Shown here: piece after piece, positions 26,880 through 38,206 of the stretch
Position numbering within the stretch: the first letter of the stretch is position 1
How the letters are laid out: every line of letters starts with the position of its first letter
From: Pseudomonas sediminis
GTDB taxonomy: Bacteria; Pseudomonadota; Gammaproteobacteria; Pseudomonadales; Pseudomonadaceae
Direction: 5' to 3'
NCBI RefSeq assembly: GCF_002741105.1
Contig: NZ_NIQU01000004.1
Span: 1-64,000, forward strand
DNA length: 64,000 nucleotides
Made by a program: the position numbers and the translations under genes
Notes under the pieces: generated by a model
Databases searched by the model: none
Told to the model about the DNA's origin: nothing
The model's input: the letters and a program-made list of their open reading frames with translations, nothing else

Positions 26880-27038
26880 TCACACGTAACCGAGCAGCAC
26901 TAGCACCAGCACGATAACCAGCACCAGCCCCAAGCCACCAGTGGGCCCATAACCCCAACTGCGGCTATGTGGCCACGCTGGGAGCGCACCAACCAGCATC
27001 AGAAGCAGAATGATCAGCAGTATGGTTCCCAAGCCCAT
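26880..27038 (-). CDS. DUF3309-type small membrane protein, 52 residues
   Basis: The minus-strand frame from ATG 27038 has GAGGAGATT directly ahead. The protein has two hydrophobic helices (MGLGTILLIILLLMLVGALP and GGLGLVLVIVLVLVLLGYV) joined by AWPHSRSWGYGPT. This layout is that of the DUF3309 family, whose function is unknown. Confidence 0.85.
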   Translation of the reverse strand: MGLGTILLIILLLMLVGALPAWPHSRSWGYGPTGGLGLVLVIVLVLVLLGYV

Positions 27039-27344
27039 GGCAATCTCCTCGCATGTCTGTGGCGGCCCACGATGGAGCGGCGCGCCTGAAACCGGCAGCC
27101 CATATGCGGCTGCCGATCCTATGCAGGGTGTAACACTGCTGCGAAGCCAATGCCTGGCGATGCCCTCGCCGCTTCGCCATCCCCTACATCAGTTACGACC
27201 CAACAGCGAATCGGAAAGTGCCAACTTTAATCGGCGCGCTAAGCCAGGCCGGGAAAGCCAAAACCCAATGGACGCAAGACAGGCGGGCAAGGTGGTAGTA
27301 AGGGTTTACTGAACCGCGCAGGGTGGGTTGCACCCGCCCTGCGG
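27039..27344. other. Intergenic region with possible oxidoreductase tail remnant and hairpin
   Basis: No intact gene is seen. Bases 27268-27312 read MDARQAGKVVVRVY-stop, similar to the end of the oxidoreductase at 26679 (QRKAVGKVVVEIR-stop), so this may be the leftover end of a related gene. A hairpin GCAGGGTGGGT (27318-27328) / ACCCGCCCTGC (27332-27342) follows, beside the end of the minus-strand reductase gene. Confidence 0.4.
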
Positions 27345-28313
27345 CTACGGCCGCGGCGCGTAGGCAAACACGTCGGCGCGCATCTGGTGCGCGTCCATTC
27401 CGGCCTCGACCAGTGCATCGAGGGTGGCGTAGACCATGGTTGGGGAGCCGCTGGCGTAAACGTGCAGGGCCTTGAGGTCGGGGAAGTCTTCGCGCACGGC
27501 TTCGTGCAGCAGGCCGCAGCGGCCCTGCCAGCCACACTGGTCGCTGACCACCTGATGCAGGTGCAGATTATCCAGCTGTTGCCACTCGGCCCAGTGTGGC
27601 AGCTGATAGAAGTCGTCGGGCCGACGCGCGCCCCAGTACAGGTGTACGGGGTGAGCGAAACCGGCGGCGCGGCAGTGTTCGATCAGGCTGTGCATCTGGC
27701 CCATGCCGGTACCGGCGGCGATCAGTACCAGCGGTCCATCGGGCAGGTCGGCGAGGTGGGTGTCACCGTAGGGCATCTGCACGCGCGCCATGCCGGTTGC
27801 ACGCAACTGCTCCAACAGGGCGATGCTGCTGTCCTCGCGGGCGAGGATGTGCAGCTCCAGCTCGCGTCCTGCATGCGGCGCAGAGGCCAGGGAGAAGGCC
27901 GCCATCTCACCATCCGGGCGCTGCAGCAGCAGGTACTGCCCAGCGTGATAACGCGGCGCTTTGCCGGCCGGGGTACGCAGGCGTACGCGGAACACGTCGC
28001 CGCCCACATCCTGGCATTCGACCACCTGGCAACTCAGCTCGCGCACCGGCAGCTCGCCCGGCGCCAGCACACCATCCCAGTGCAGCACGCAGTCTTCCAG
28101 CGGCTCGGCCAGGCAGGTGAACAGCTCACCATGGTCCAGCTCCACGCCGTTCTGCCTGACACGGCCTTCAACCAGCAGCGCAGCGCAGATATGGCAGTTG
28201 CCATTGCGGCAGCTTTGCGGGCAGTCGTAGCCCAGACGGCGGGCGCCATCGAGGATACGTTCGCCCGGCTGCAGCGCGAGGGTGACGCCGGAAGGTTGCA
28301 GGGTGACGTTCAT
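27345..28313 (-). CDS. [2Fe-2S] ferredoxin-FAD-NAD(P)H reductase
   Basis: 322 residues from ATG 28313. The N-terminal plant-type ferredoxin domain has cysteines in CPQSCRNGNCHIC and LFTCLAEP. It is followed by a ferredoxin-reductase-type FAD domain (YHAGQYLLLQRP, FSLASAP) and an NAD(P) domain (PLVLIAAGTGMGQMHSLIEH). It resembles CDP-6-deoxy-3,4-glucoseen reductase/AscD-type proteins. The start overlaps the ubiD stop (TGATG), so the two are translated together. Electron supply to the ubiquinone pathway is a plausible but unproven role. Confidence 0.88.
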   Translation of the reverse strand: MNVTLQPSGVTLALQPGERILDGARRLGYDCPQSCRNGNCHICAALLVEGRVRQNGVELDHGELFTCLAEPLEDCVLHWDGVLAPGELPVRELSCQVVECQDVGGDVFRVRLRTPAGKAPRYHAGQYLLLQRPDGEMAAFSLASAPHAGRELELHILAREDSSIALLEQLRATGMARVQMPYGDTHLADLPDGPLVLIAAGTGMGQMHSLIEHCRAAGFAHPVHLYWGARRPDDFYQLPHWAEWQQLDNLHLHQVVSDQCGWQGRCGLLHEAVREDFPDLKALHVYASGSPTMVYATLDALVEAGMDAHQMRADVFAYAPRP

Positions 28314-29779
28314 CAATCGATTCCCAGCTCGCTCCACAGCGCATCGATACGCGCCACCACCGCCGGATCCTTCTCGATGGCGCGGCCCCACTCGCGAGTG
28401 GTTTCACCGGGCCACTTGTGGGTGGCGTCCAGGCCCATCTTCGAACCCAGGCCGGAGATCGGCGAGGCGAAGTCGAGGTAGTCGATCGGCGTGTTGTCGA
28501 TCATCACCGTGTCGCGCTTGGGGTCCATGCGCGTGGTAATCGCCCAGATCACGTCATTCCAGTCCCGTGCGTTGATATCGTCGTCGGTGACGATAACGAA
28601 CTTGGTGTACATGAACTGTCGCAGGAACGACCACACACCGAGCATTACGCGCTTGGCGTGGCCCGGGTACTGCTTCTTCATGGTCACCACTGCCATGCGG
28701 TAGGAACAGCCTTCCGGCGGCAGGTAGAAATCGGTGATCTCGGGGAACTGCTTCTGCAGGATCGGCACGAACACTTCGTTCAGCGCTACGCCGAGGATCG
28801 CCGGCTCATCTGGCGGCCGGCCGGTGTAGGTGCTGTGGTAGATCGGATCGCGGCGACGGGTGATGCGCTCGACGGTGAACACCGGGAAGGTGTCGACCTC
28901 GTTGTAGTAGCCGGTGTGGTCGCCGTAGGGGCCTTCCGGCGCGGTCTCGCCCGGATGGATCACGCCTTCGAGGACGATCTCGGCACTGGCCGGTACTTGC
29001 AGGTCGCTACCACGAGCCTTGATCAGCTCGGTGCGATGACCCCGCAGCAGGCCGGCGAAGGCATATTCGGAGAGAGTATCGGGCACTGGCGTCACGGCGC
29101 CGAGAATGGTCGCAGGGTCGGCACCCAGGGCGACGCACACTGGATAAGGCTTGTCCGGATACTTCTGGCACCACTCGCGGTAATCCAGCGCGCCACCACG
29201 GTGGCTGAGCCAGCGCATGATCACCTTGTTGCGACCGATCACCTGCTGGCGATAGATCCCAAGGTTCTGCCGCTCCTTGTTCGGGCCTTTGGTGATGGTC
29301 AGGCCCCAGGTGATCAAAGGCGCCACATCGCCCGGCCAGCAATGCTGAATCGGCAACTTGGCGAGGTCGACGTCATCGCCTTCCTCGATCACCTCATGAC
29401 AGGGCGCGTCCTTGACCACCTTGGGCGCCATGGAAATGACCTTCTTGAAGATCGGCAGCTTGCTCCAGGCATCCTTGAGGCCCTTGGGCGGCTCCGGCTC
29501 CTTGAGGAAGGCCAGCAGCTTGCCGATCTCGCGCAGTTCGGAAACGTCCTCGGCGCCCATACCCAGCGCCACACGCTTGGGCGTACCGAACAGGTTGCCG
29601 AGCACCGGCACGTCGAAGCCTGTTGGCTTTTCGAACAGCAATGCCGGGCCGCCCTTGCGCAGGGTGCGGTCGCAGATTTCAGTCATTTCCAGAACGGGCG
29701 ATACCGGGGTCTGGATGCGCTTGAGTTCGCCGCGCTTTTCCAGTTCACGGATGAAGTCGCGCAGGTCGCGATACTGCAT
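28313..29779 (-). CDS. ubiD: 4-hydroxy-3-polyprenylbenzoate decarboxylase
   Basis: 488 residues from ATG 29779, where [20 protein letters not shown] matches the family start and GAGG lies ahead. It decarboxylates the polyprenyl-hydroxybenzoate ubiquinone precursor using prenylated FMN made by UbiX. Conserved blocks are [51 protein letters not shown] and [21 protein letters not shown]. It is just downstream of rho and its repeat-containing spacer. Confidence 0.95.
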   Translation of the reverse strand: MQYRDLRDFIRELEKRGELKRIQTPVSPVLEMTEICDRTLRKGGPALLFEKPTGFDVPVLGNLFGTPKRVALGMGAEDVSELREIGKLLAFLKEPEPPKGLKDAWSKLPIFKKVISMAPKVVKDAPCHEVIEEGDDVDLAKLPIQHCWPGDVAPLITWGLTITKGPNKERQNLGIYRQQVIGRNKVIMRWLSHRGGALDYREWCQKYPDKPYPVCVALGADPATILGAVTPVPDTLSEYAFAGLLRGHRTELIKARGSDLQVPASAEIVLEGVIHPGETAPEGPYGDHTGYYNEVDTFPVFTVERITRRRDPIYHSTYTGRPPDEPAILGVALNEVFVPILQKQFPEITDFYLPPEGCSYRMAVVTMKKQYPGHAKRVMLGVWSFLRQFMYTKFVIVTDDDINARDWNDVIWAITTRMDPKRDTVMIDNTPIDYLDFASPISGLGSKMGLDATHKWPGETTREWGRAIEKDPAVVARIDALWSELGID

Positions 29780-29870
29780 GCAGGAGCCTCGTGTCGGACA
29801 GGCAAGAGTCGGCCGCAAAGTTTAGCGCCGAAGTCGGGCTTTCAGAAGGCTTGAAAGCTTCCAGATACGA

Positions 29871-29894
29871 CAAGGCCGGGTTTCCCCGGCCTTG
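29871..29894. terminator. Hairpin between rho and ubiD
   Basis: CAAGGCCGGG (29871-29880) pairs perfectly with CCCGGCCTTG (29885-29894) around four bases. T-poor on both sides. It probably ends the rho transcript together with the adjoining repeat. Confidence 0.55.
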
Positions 29895-30020
29895 TGGCGG
29901 TGCAATGGATCGTAGCGAGCGAAGGTCAGGCAAGGCAAAAACAGGCGAGGAAGCGGAGTGTACTTTTGTACATGAGCATTCCGAGTCGGTTTTTAACGCA
30001 GCATCACCGAAGCGCAGTAG
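29895..30020. repeat. Long palindromic intergenic element, copy B
   Basis: On the minus strand it reads GCTGCGTTAAAAACCGACTC, AATGCTCATGTAC and ACACTCCGCTTCCTCG, which parallels the element at 13112-13234 block by block. The centre GTACTTTTGTAC is palindromic. The outer ends GGATCGTAGCG and CGCAGTAGATCC are imperfect inverted repeats. Confidence 0.65.
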
Positions 30021-30026
30021 ATCCTC

Positions 30027-31286
<1,260 letters not shown>

Positions 31287-31474
31287 AGGAATGACGTGAT
31301 CATCGAGAGGAGAAGAAAGCTGTTAGCTTGAGAGGCCGCGCCGCAGAGAAGGCGACAGGATCGCGAACGAGTTCGTATAGGAATGAATCGGCGACGGCGT
31401 GCAGAGAGCTGCATGGAGGATGCAGCGGGGTCGAATTTAACACCGTGAAAAAACAGCGTCTAGTCCCGAAAACG

Positions 31475-31498
31475 AAAAAACCCCGCCAATTGCGGGGC
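31475..31498 (-). terminator. Rho-independent terminator of trxA
   Basis: CCCCGC (31481-31486) and GCGGGG (31492-31497) form the stem. On the minus strand a run of six T (A tract 31475-31480) follows. It is 21 bp after the trxA stop. Confidence 0.9.
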
Positions 31499-31518
31499 CT
31501 CTTCCAGAGCGACTTGCC

Positions 31519-31845
31519 TCAGATGTTGCTGTCGAGGAAAGCAGCCAGCTGCGACTTGGACAGCGCGCCGACCTTGGTCGCTTCGACGTTGCCGTTCTTG
31601 AACAGCATCAGGGTCGGGATACCGCGCACGCCGTACTTCGGCGGAGTTTCCTGGTTCTCGTCGATGTTCAGTTTGCAGATCTTCAGCTTGCCTTGGTATT
31701 CCTTGGCGATCTCGTCGAGCACCGGTGCAATCATCTTGCACGGGCCGCACCATTCAGCCCAATAGTCGACCAGAACCGGACCTTCAGCCTGGATGACGTC
31801 CTGGTCGAAGCTGGCGTCGCTGACGTTGGTGATGAATTCGCTCAT
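31519..31845 (-). CDS. trxA: Thioredoxin 1
   Basis: 108 residues. Disulfide reductase of the cytoplasm with active site WCGPC (Cys33, Cys36), cis-Pro in GIPTLMLF and the usual [10 protein letters not shown] strand. AGGAG precedes the ATG. A TATGAT on the minus strand at 31889-31884 is a likely -10 box. It is transcribed on its own, as the strong terminator shows. Confidence 0.98.
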   Translation of the reverse strand: MSEFITNVSDASFDQDVIQAEGPVLVDYWAEWCGPCKMIAPVLDEIAKEYQGKLKICKLNIDENQETPPKYGVRGIPTLMLFKNGNVEATKVGALSKSQLAAFLDSNI

Positions 31846-31954
31846 GAGGAGTCTCCGTGATTCGGAAGCAAAAAAGTGGCGCCATCATAGCCCGGCTTGA
31901 GTGACACCGAAAGGCACTGACGATTGAGCCTTTCAATAGTCGCCAATGTAGCCC

Positions 31955-32659
31955 TCAATCGCCCAGCGTGGTGAAGGCGATGCCGGTGCGCAGTGCGGCG
32001 GCGCGGATATGCTGCTGCATGGCCTTTTGCGCCGGGCCGGCGGCATGCCGGGCAAGGGCCTTGATGATCTTGCGGTGCTCCTGCCAGGTCTCCATCGCTC
32101 GCTCCGGGCGGATGAACGGCAGCTTCTGGCTTTCCAGGAAGATATCGGCGCTGGAGGTGACAAGGGCGAACATTGCCTGGTTGCCGCTGGCAGCGAGTAT
32201 GCGCTGGTGGAACTCGAAATCCAGCCGCGTGGCCTGCTCGAAATCACCGGCACGCAACTCGCGGCGCATCTGCTCGACGTTGTCCTCGAGGATATCCAGC
32301 TCCTCAGCGGTCATCACCCCGGCCGCCAGGCCGCAGGCGAAGCCCTCCAGAGCGAAGCGCAACTGAAAGGTATCGGCCGCCGATACCTGTGCGGCGAAGG
32401 GCCAGGCAAAAGCTCCGGCCGCCTCGGCCTTACTCGCCTCCTGCACGAACACACCCTTGCCAGCCTGCACGCTGACCAGGCCCAACGCGCTGAGCGACGA
32501 CAGCGCCTCACGCAGTGACGCACGGCTGACACCGAGGCGCTCGGCCAGATCGCGCTGCGACGGCAGTGCGTCGCCAGGGCGATAGCCCTCGTCCTCGATC
32601 AGGCGACGGATCGCCTGCAAGGCGTATTCGGGTACCGCGCGGGGAGCAGAAGCATTCAT
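31955..32659 (-). CDS. GntR-family regulator, FadR/FCD subfamily
   Basis: 234 residues. The N-terminal winged helix (about 10-75) includes DALPSQRDLAERLGVSRASLREALSSLSALGLV. The C-terminal all-helical FCD domain binds a metal and a small carboxylate ligand; candidate ligands are in RLDFEFHQRI, WQEHRKII and MQQHIRAA. It is divergent from the ABC-transporter/ureidoglycolate lyase operon and is its likely regulator. Confidence 0.88.
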   Translation of the reverse strand: MNASAPRAVPEYALQAIRRLIEDEGYRPGDALPSQRDLAERLGVSRASLREALSSLSALGLVSVQAGKGVFVQEASKAEAAGAFAWPFAAQVSAADTFQLRFALEGFACGLAAGVMTAEELDILEDNVEQMRRELRAGDFEQATRLDFEFHQRILAASGNQAMFALVTSSADIFLESQKLPFIRPERAMETWQEHRKIIKALARHAAGPAQKAMQQHIRAAALRTGIAFTTLGD

Positions 32660-32784
32660 GACTGTTCGGGCCGGTCAGTCCAGTAAAGCCGCCTTTGTAA
32701 GGCCATAAGCATATTTCAGGCAAGCGACGCCCCCTTGTGGACCAGCTCAGAGCACGAACGCACCGAGATGGCTCAGGAATACTT

Positions 32785-32800
32785 CTGACCATTCGGTCAG
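32785..32800. promoter_or_regulatory. Palindrome CTGACC-N4-GGTCAG, candidate GntR operator
   Basis: A perfect 6-bp inverted repeat with 4-bp spacer lies between the regulator gene and the transporter operon. Related half-sites (TCAGACCAGTAAG at 32814 and GGTCAGTCCAGTAAAG at 32672) flank it. GntR/FCD regulators bind short palindromes of this size. Confidence 0.5.
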
Positions 32801-32943
32801 CTAAGCCAACTGTTCAGACCAGTAAGACCTTGTTTCCGCTCGCCTGAAGCGATGAAAGCCCTGATTTCATTGAACTTGGCACAGGCGATGCACTGCAGGA
32901 ACCAAGCAAAACGCTTCAGTTTTTCATTCACCAGGAGTTCGAC

Positions 32944-33729
32944 ATGCGCAAATTTCACCGCACCCTGCTGGGTACCCTGTTCGCCGCCCTGGCCTTCGGC
33001 GCCAGCACCGCTCACGCTGATGCACTCGAAGACATCAGCAAGGCTGGCGTACTGAAAGTCGCCGTACCGCAGGATTTTCCGCCGTTCGGCTCGGTTGGCC
33101 CGGACATGAAACCGCGCGGCCTGGATATCGATACCGCACAACTGCTGGCCGACAAGCTGGCGGTGAAGCTGGAGCTGACCCCGGTCAACAGCACCAACCG
33201 CATTCCCTTCCTCACCACCGGCAAGGTCGATCTGGTGATCTCCAGCCTCGGCAAGAACCCCGAGCGTGAAGCGGTGATCGACTTCTCCGCCGCCTACGCG
33301 CCCTTCTACCTCGGCGTGTTCGGCCCGGAAGATGCCGCCATTGCCAGCCTCGATGACCTGAACGGCAAGACCATCAGCGTCACCCGTGGCTCCATCGAAG
33401 ACATCGAGCTGAGCAACGTCGCCCCGAAAGGCGCCACCATCAAGCGCTTCGAGGACAACAACTCGACCATCGCCGCCTACCTCTCCGGCCAGGTGGAACT
33501 GATCGCCAGCGGCAACGTGGTGATGGTGGCCATTTCCGAGCGCAACCCCAAGCGCGTGCCGAGCATGAAGATCAAGCTCAAGGATTCGCCGGTTTACGTC
33601 GGCGTTAACAAGAGCCAGGCCGCACTGCTGGACAAGGTCAACGCCATCATCGCCGACGCCAAGACCGATGGCAGCCTGGATGCGCTCAGCCAGAAGTGGC
33701 TGAAGCAGCCGCTGCCGGCCGGTCTCTGA
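32944..33729 (+). CDS. Periplasmic binding protein of a polar amino-acid-type ABC importer
   Basis: 261 residues. Signal peptide with RKFHRTLLGTLFAALAFGA ending AHA/DAL. The SBP family 3 pattern follows: ISKAGVLKVAVPQDFPPFG, PRGLDIDTAQLLADKL, NRIPFLTTGKVDLVISSL, and R in RGSIEDIEL near the amino-acid carboxylate site. CCAGGAGTTCGAC gives a good ribosome site. First gene of a five-gene operon ending in ureidoglycolate lyase, so the ligand may be a ureide or related nitrogen compound. Confidence 0.9.
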   Translation: MRKFHRTLLGTLFAALAFGASTAHADALEDISKAGVLKVAVPQDFPPFGSVGPDMKPRGLDIDTAQLLADKLAVKLELTPVNSTNRIPFLTTGKVDLVISSLGKNPEREAVIDFSAAYAPFYLGVFGPEDAAIASLDDLNGKTISVTRGSIEDIELSNVAPKGATIKRFEDNNSTIAAYLSGQVELIASGNVVMVAISERNPKRVPSMKIKLKDSPVYVGVNKSQAALLDKVNAIIADAKTDGSLDALSQKWLKQPLPAGL

Positions 33730-33749
33730 GCCGCGCGGAGAACTGAGCC

Positions 33750-34415
33750 ATGGCGTACCAGTTCGACTTCGCCGCCGTCCTGCAGCACAGCGATCTGCTG
33801 CTGCAGGGCGCGGCCTTCACCCTCGGCCTGACGGCGATCGGCACCCTGCTGGGTGTCGGTCTCGGCATCGTCGGGGCGATACTGCGCGCCTGGCGCATCC
33901 GCCCGTTCGACCGCATTTTCGGCGTCTACGTGGAGCTGATCCGCAATACGCCGTTCATCGTCCAGCTGTTCTTCATCTTCTTCGGCCTGCCCTCGCTCGG
34001 CGTACGTCTGAGCGAATGGGAGGCCGCCATTCTGGCCATGGTGATCAACCTTGGCGCCTACTCCACGGAGATCATCCGCGCCGGCATCCAGGCCATCCCG
34101 CACGGCCAGCTCGAGGCGGCCAGCGCACTGGCCATGAGCCGCTTCGAGACGTTCCGCCATGTGGTGCTGCGCCCGGCGCTGGGCAAGGTGTGGCCGGCGC
34201 TGTCGAGCCAGATCATCATCGTCATGCTCGGTTCGGCGGTGTGCTCGCAGATCTCCACCGAGGAGTTGTCGTTCGCCGCCAACTTCATCCAGTCGCGTAA
34301 CTTCCGCGCCTTCGAGACCTACCTGCTGACCACCGCGCTGTACCTGATCATGGCCATCGGCATTCGCCAGTTGCTTGCCTGGGTCGGCCGCCGCCTCATC
34401 ATGGGAGCCCGCTGA
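33750..34415 (+). CDS. ABC importer permease, HisM family (first)
   Basis: 221 residues with about five membrane helices. The signature VYVELIRNTPFIVQLFFIFFGLP and the EAA loop EAASALAMSRFETFRHVVLRPALGKVWPAL are typical of polar amino-acid permeases. Its TGA overlaps the next ATG by one base (TGATG). Confidence 0.93.
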   Translation: MAYQFDFAAVLQHSDLLLQGAAFTLGLTAIGTLLGVGLGIVGAILRAWRIRPFDRIFGVYVELIRNTPFIVQLFFIFFGLPSLGVRLSEWEAAILAMVINLGAYSTEIIRAGIQAIPHGQLEAASALAMSRFETFRHVVLRPALGKVWPALSSQIIIVMLGSAVCSQISTEELSFAANFIQSRNFRAFETYLLTTALYLIMAIGIRQLLAWVGRRLIMGAR

Positions 34416-35048
34416 TGGACTTCACCCTCTGGGACATCCTGCGCAACCTGCTCACCGGCCTGCAGTGGACGCTGCTGCTGTCGCTGGTGGCCTTTGTCTG
34501 TGGCGGCATCGCCGGTCTGCTGGTGTTGCTGGCCCGCCTGTCGCCGTTATCGGCGCCGCGCATCCTCGCCCGTGGCTATATCGAACTGTTCCAGGGCACG
34601 CCGCTGCTGATGCAGTTGTTCCTGGTGTTCTTCGGTATCGCCCTGCTCGGCCTCGACGTGTCGCCCTGGCTGGCTGCAGCCACCGCACTGACGCTGTTTA
34701 CCAGCGCCTTTCTCGCCGAAATCTGGCGCGGCTGCGTCGAGTCGATCAGCCGCGGCCAATGGGAGGCGTCCGAAAGCCTGGCCATGAGCCGCCTGGAAAC
34801 TTTGCGCCATGTAGTCCTGCCACAGGCGCTGCGCATCGCCGTGGCACCTACCGTCGGTTTCTCGGTGCAGGTGGTCAAGGGCACCGCGGTGACCTCGATC
34901 ATCGGTTTCACCGAGCTGACCAAGACCGGCAGCATGCTGGCCAACGCCACCTTTGAGCCGTTCATGGTCTACGGCTTCGTCGCCCTCGGTTACTTCCTGC
35001 TTTGCTACCCGCTCTCGCTCGCTGCATACCGCCTGGAAAGGAGGCTGA

Positions 35049-35062
<14 letters not shown>
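34415..35062 (+). CDS. ABC importer permease, HisM family (second)
   Basis: 215 residues, about five helices. GYIELFQGTPLLMQLFLVFFGI and EASESLAMSRLETLRHVVLPQALRIAVAP are the family signatures. It forms a heterodimer with the preceding permease. The coding region overlaps the ATPase gene by 14 bp. Confidence 0.93.
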
Positions 35063-35776
<714 letters not shown>

Positions 35777-35780
<4 letters not shown>

Positions 35781-36286
35781 ACGCCATGACCCCGCTGCCA
35801 CTACGCATCGAACCACTGACTCGCGAAGCCTTCGCGCCGTTCGGCGACGTGATCGAAACTGCCGGCGCCACGGCCTTCCCGATCAACGCCGGCACCACCA
35901 CCCGCTACCACGACCTGGTACAGGTGGAGCTGGCAGGTGAGGCGCCGCGCACCCTGGTCAACCTGTTCGAAGGCAAGGCCTGGCACGCGCCCATCGAAAT
36001 TCGCATGCTCGAACGTCACCCGCTGGGCAGCCAGGCGTTCTACCCAGTGGATGGCGGGCGCATGCTGATCGTCGTCGCGCCGCCCGGCGAACTGGATGAG
36101 TCGCAGATCCGCGCCTTCATCAGCGCGCCGGATCAGGGCGTGAACTACGCTCGCGGCACCTGGCACCACCCTTTACTGTGCCTGCAACACCCCGGTCGCT
36201 TTCTGGTGCTGGACCGTGGTGGCGACGGCCATAACTGCGATGAGCAGATGCTGAGACAGCCACTTAGTGCGCTAAACCTGCCCTGA
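35777..36286 (+). CDS. Ureidoglycolate lyase
   Basis: 169 residues from GTG 35777, which overlaps the ATPase stop; an ATG 9 bp later is an equal choice and would give 166. The AllA-family cupin cleaves ureidoglycolate to glyoxylate and urea at the end of allantoin breakdown. Family blocks are [29 protein letters not shown] and [14 protein letters not shown]. No other purine-catabolism gene is in the window. Translational coupling to the importer links uptake with this step. Confidence 0.9.
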
Positions 36287-36384
36287 TCACAGGTCTAGAC
36301 CAGTTTCATGCGACATCCGTATGCGTTGGCTCATGCGCTCAGTCGTGGCACGATGGCGCGGAAATCGAACGAGATGCCGTAATC

Positions 36385-37887
36385 ATGCCTAACGCCCCTG
36401 CCGAGAGTTTTCCCCTGATCGCTGCCATCGACCTGGGGTCGAACAGCTTTCATATGGTGCTGGCCAAGGCCGACAATCACGAAATTCGCATCCTCGAGCG
36501 CCTCGGCGACAAGGTCCAACTGGCCGCGGGCCTGGACGACGAGCGCCAGCTCAGCGAAGAAGCGATGCAGCGCGGGCTCGACTGCCTGCGTCGTTTCGCC
36601 CAATTCACCAATACACTGCCGGAAGGCGCTGTACGCATCGTCGGCACCAATGCCCTGCGTGAGGCGCGCAACCGCGCGGTGTTCATCCGCCGCGCCGAGG
36701 AAATTCTCGGCCATCAGGTCGAGGTGATTTCCGGCCGTGAAGAAGCTCGCCTGATCTACCTCGGCGTGTCCCACAGCATCGCTGACACCCCCGGCAAACG
36801 CCTGGTCGCCGACATTGGCGGCGGCAGCACCGAGTTCATCATCGGCCAACGTTTCGAGCCGCTGCTGCGTGAAAGCCTGCAGATGGGCTGCGTGAGCTTC
36901 ACCCAGCGTTATTTCAAGGACGGCAAGATCACCCCGGCGCGCTATGCCCAGGCCTACACCGCTGCCCGCCTGGAGCTGATGGGCATCGAGCAGAGCCTGC
37001 GCCGCCTCGGCTGGGAAGATGCCGTCGGCGCCTCCGGGACCATCAAGGCCATCGGCCTGACGACCAAGGCTGCCGGCCTGAGCAATGGTGAGATCACGGT
37101 CGAGGGCCTGGCCTGGCTCAAACGCAAGCTGTTCAAGCTCGGCGAAGTGGACAAGATCGACCTCGACGGCATCAAGCCGGACCGCCGCGGCATCTTCCCC
37201 GCCGGCCTGGCGATTCTCGAAGCCATCTTCGATGCCTGCGAGATCCAGCGCATGAGCCACTCCGAAGGTGCTCTGCGTGAAGGCGTGCTGTACGACCTGC
37301 TCGGTCGTCATCAGCATGAAGACGTCCGCGAACGCACGCTGGCGGCGTTCATGGAGCGTTACCACGTCGACGTAGACCAGGCTGCTCGGGTCGAGGCCAA
37401 GGCGCTTTCAGCGCTGGACAAGGTTGCCAATGATTGGGGGCTGACCGACGACTGGCATCGTGAACTGCTCAGCTGGGGCGCCAAGGTGCATGAGGTGGGC
37501 CTGGATATCGCCCACTACCAGTACCACAAACACGGTGCCTACTTGATCGAGCACTCCGACCTGTCGGGTTTCTCGCGTCAGGATCAGCAAATGCTCGCCC
37601 TGCTGGTGCGCGGCCACCGCCGCAACATCCCCAAGGACAAGTTCGCCGACTTCGGCGAGGAAGGCATCAAGCTGATACGCCTGTGCGTGCTGCTGCGCTT
37701 CGCCATCCTGTTCCACCATATCCGTGGTACGCAGGACATGCCGCAGGTGCAGTTCAAGGTCGGCGACAACAGCCTGGAAATCGTCTTCCCTGAAGGCTGG
37801 CTGGCCGCCAACCCGCTGACCTTGGCGGACTTCGAAGCTGAAGCCGAGTGGCTCAAGCGCATCGACCTGACGTTGAGCGTGCGTTGA
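36385..37887 (+). CDS. ppx: Exopolyphosphatase
   Basis: 500 residues. Releases phosphate from polyphosphate ends, and the same family hydrolyses pppGpp. The actin-like ATPase fold shows [15 protein letters not shown] (phosphate loop 1) and [15 protein letters not shown] (loop 2). The C-terminal HD-like domain includes [31 protein letters not shown] in two adjacent blocks. It converges on ppk across a 319-bp repeat-containing gap. Confidence 0.96.
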   Translation: MPNAPAESFPLIAAIDLGSNSFHMVLAKADNHEIRILERLGDKVQLAAGLDDERQLSEEAMQRGLDCLRRFAQFTNTLPEGAVRIVGTNALREARNRAVFIRRAEEILGHQVEVISGREEARLIYLGVSHSIADTPGKRLVADIGGGSTEFIIGQRFEPLLRESLQMGCVSFTQRYFKDGKITPARYAQAYTAARLELMGIEQSLRRLGWEDAVGASGTIKAIGLTTKAAGLSNGEITVEGLAWLKRKLFKLGEVDKIDLDGIKPDRRGIFPAGLAILEAIFDACEIQRMSHSEGALREGVLYDLLGRHQHEDVRERTLAAFMERYHVDVDQAARVEAKALSALDKVANDWGLTDDWHRELLSWGAKVHEVGLDIAHYQYHKHGAYLIEHSDLSGFSRQDQQMLALLVRGHRRNIPKDKFADFGEEGIKLIRLCVLLRFAILFHHIRGTQDMPQVQFKVGDNSLEIVFPEGWLAANPLTLADFEAEAEWLKRIDLTLSVR

Positions 37888-38206
37888 TCAACTTCTGCGT
37901 CAAGCGCCCGTAGGGTGCGCCGTGCGCACCGGGGTTTCGCGCCGCTCTCATTGATGCACGCGACGCGAAACCCTGCGTGGCGTCAGTCTGTAAGACGGGA
38001 ATATCCAAAGCCCCGGATTGCATCCGGGCTACGCGCTACGGCACACGACCTCTACACCCTCTCCCGCCCTTCGGACACCCCGCTCCGCGCCCCGGCCTGA
38101 TCGCCAGCGATCAGGCACTCATCGGCGCAGGAAGCAGTGCTTCCAAAAACGCGCCTCTTCGCCCCATAAATGGGAGAGGGTCAGCAGATGGCCGCAAGCG
38201 GCTTTT
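37888..38206. other. Gap between convergent ppx and ppk, filled with palindromic repeats
   Basis: A TAGGGTGCGCCGTGCGCACC half-element begins at 37910 and runs into GGGTTTCGCG with its inverse CGCGAAACCC at 37964-37973. A second, looser pair CCCTCTCCC (38057) / GGGAGAGGG (38170) follows. No coding potential is seen. The hairpins probably end both transcripts. Confidence 0.6.

Noticed and set aside
36331..37365. Minus-strand frame of 344 codons opposite ppx
   Set aside because: Shadow of ppx, which has clear phosphate loops; the antisense product shows no motif.
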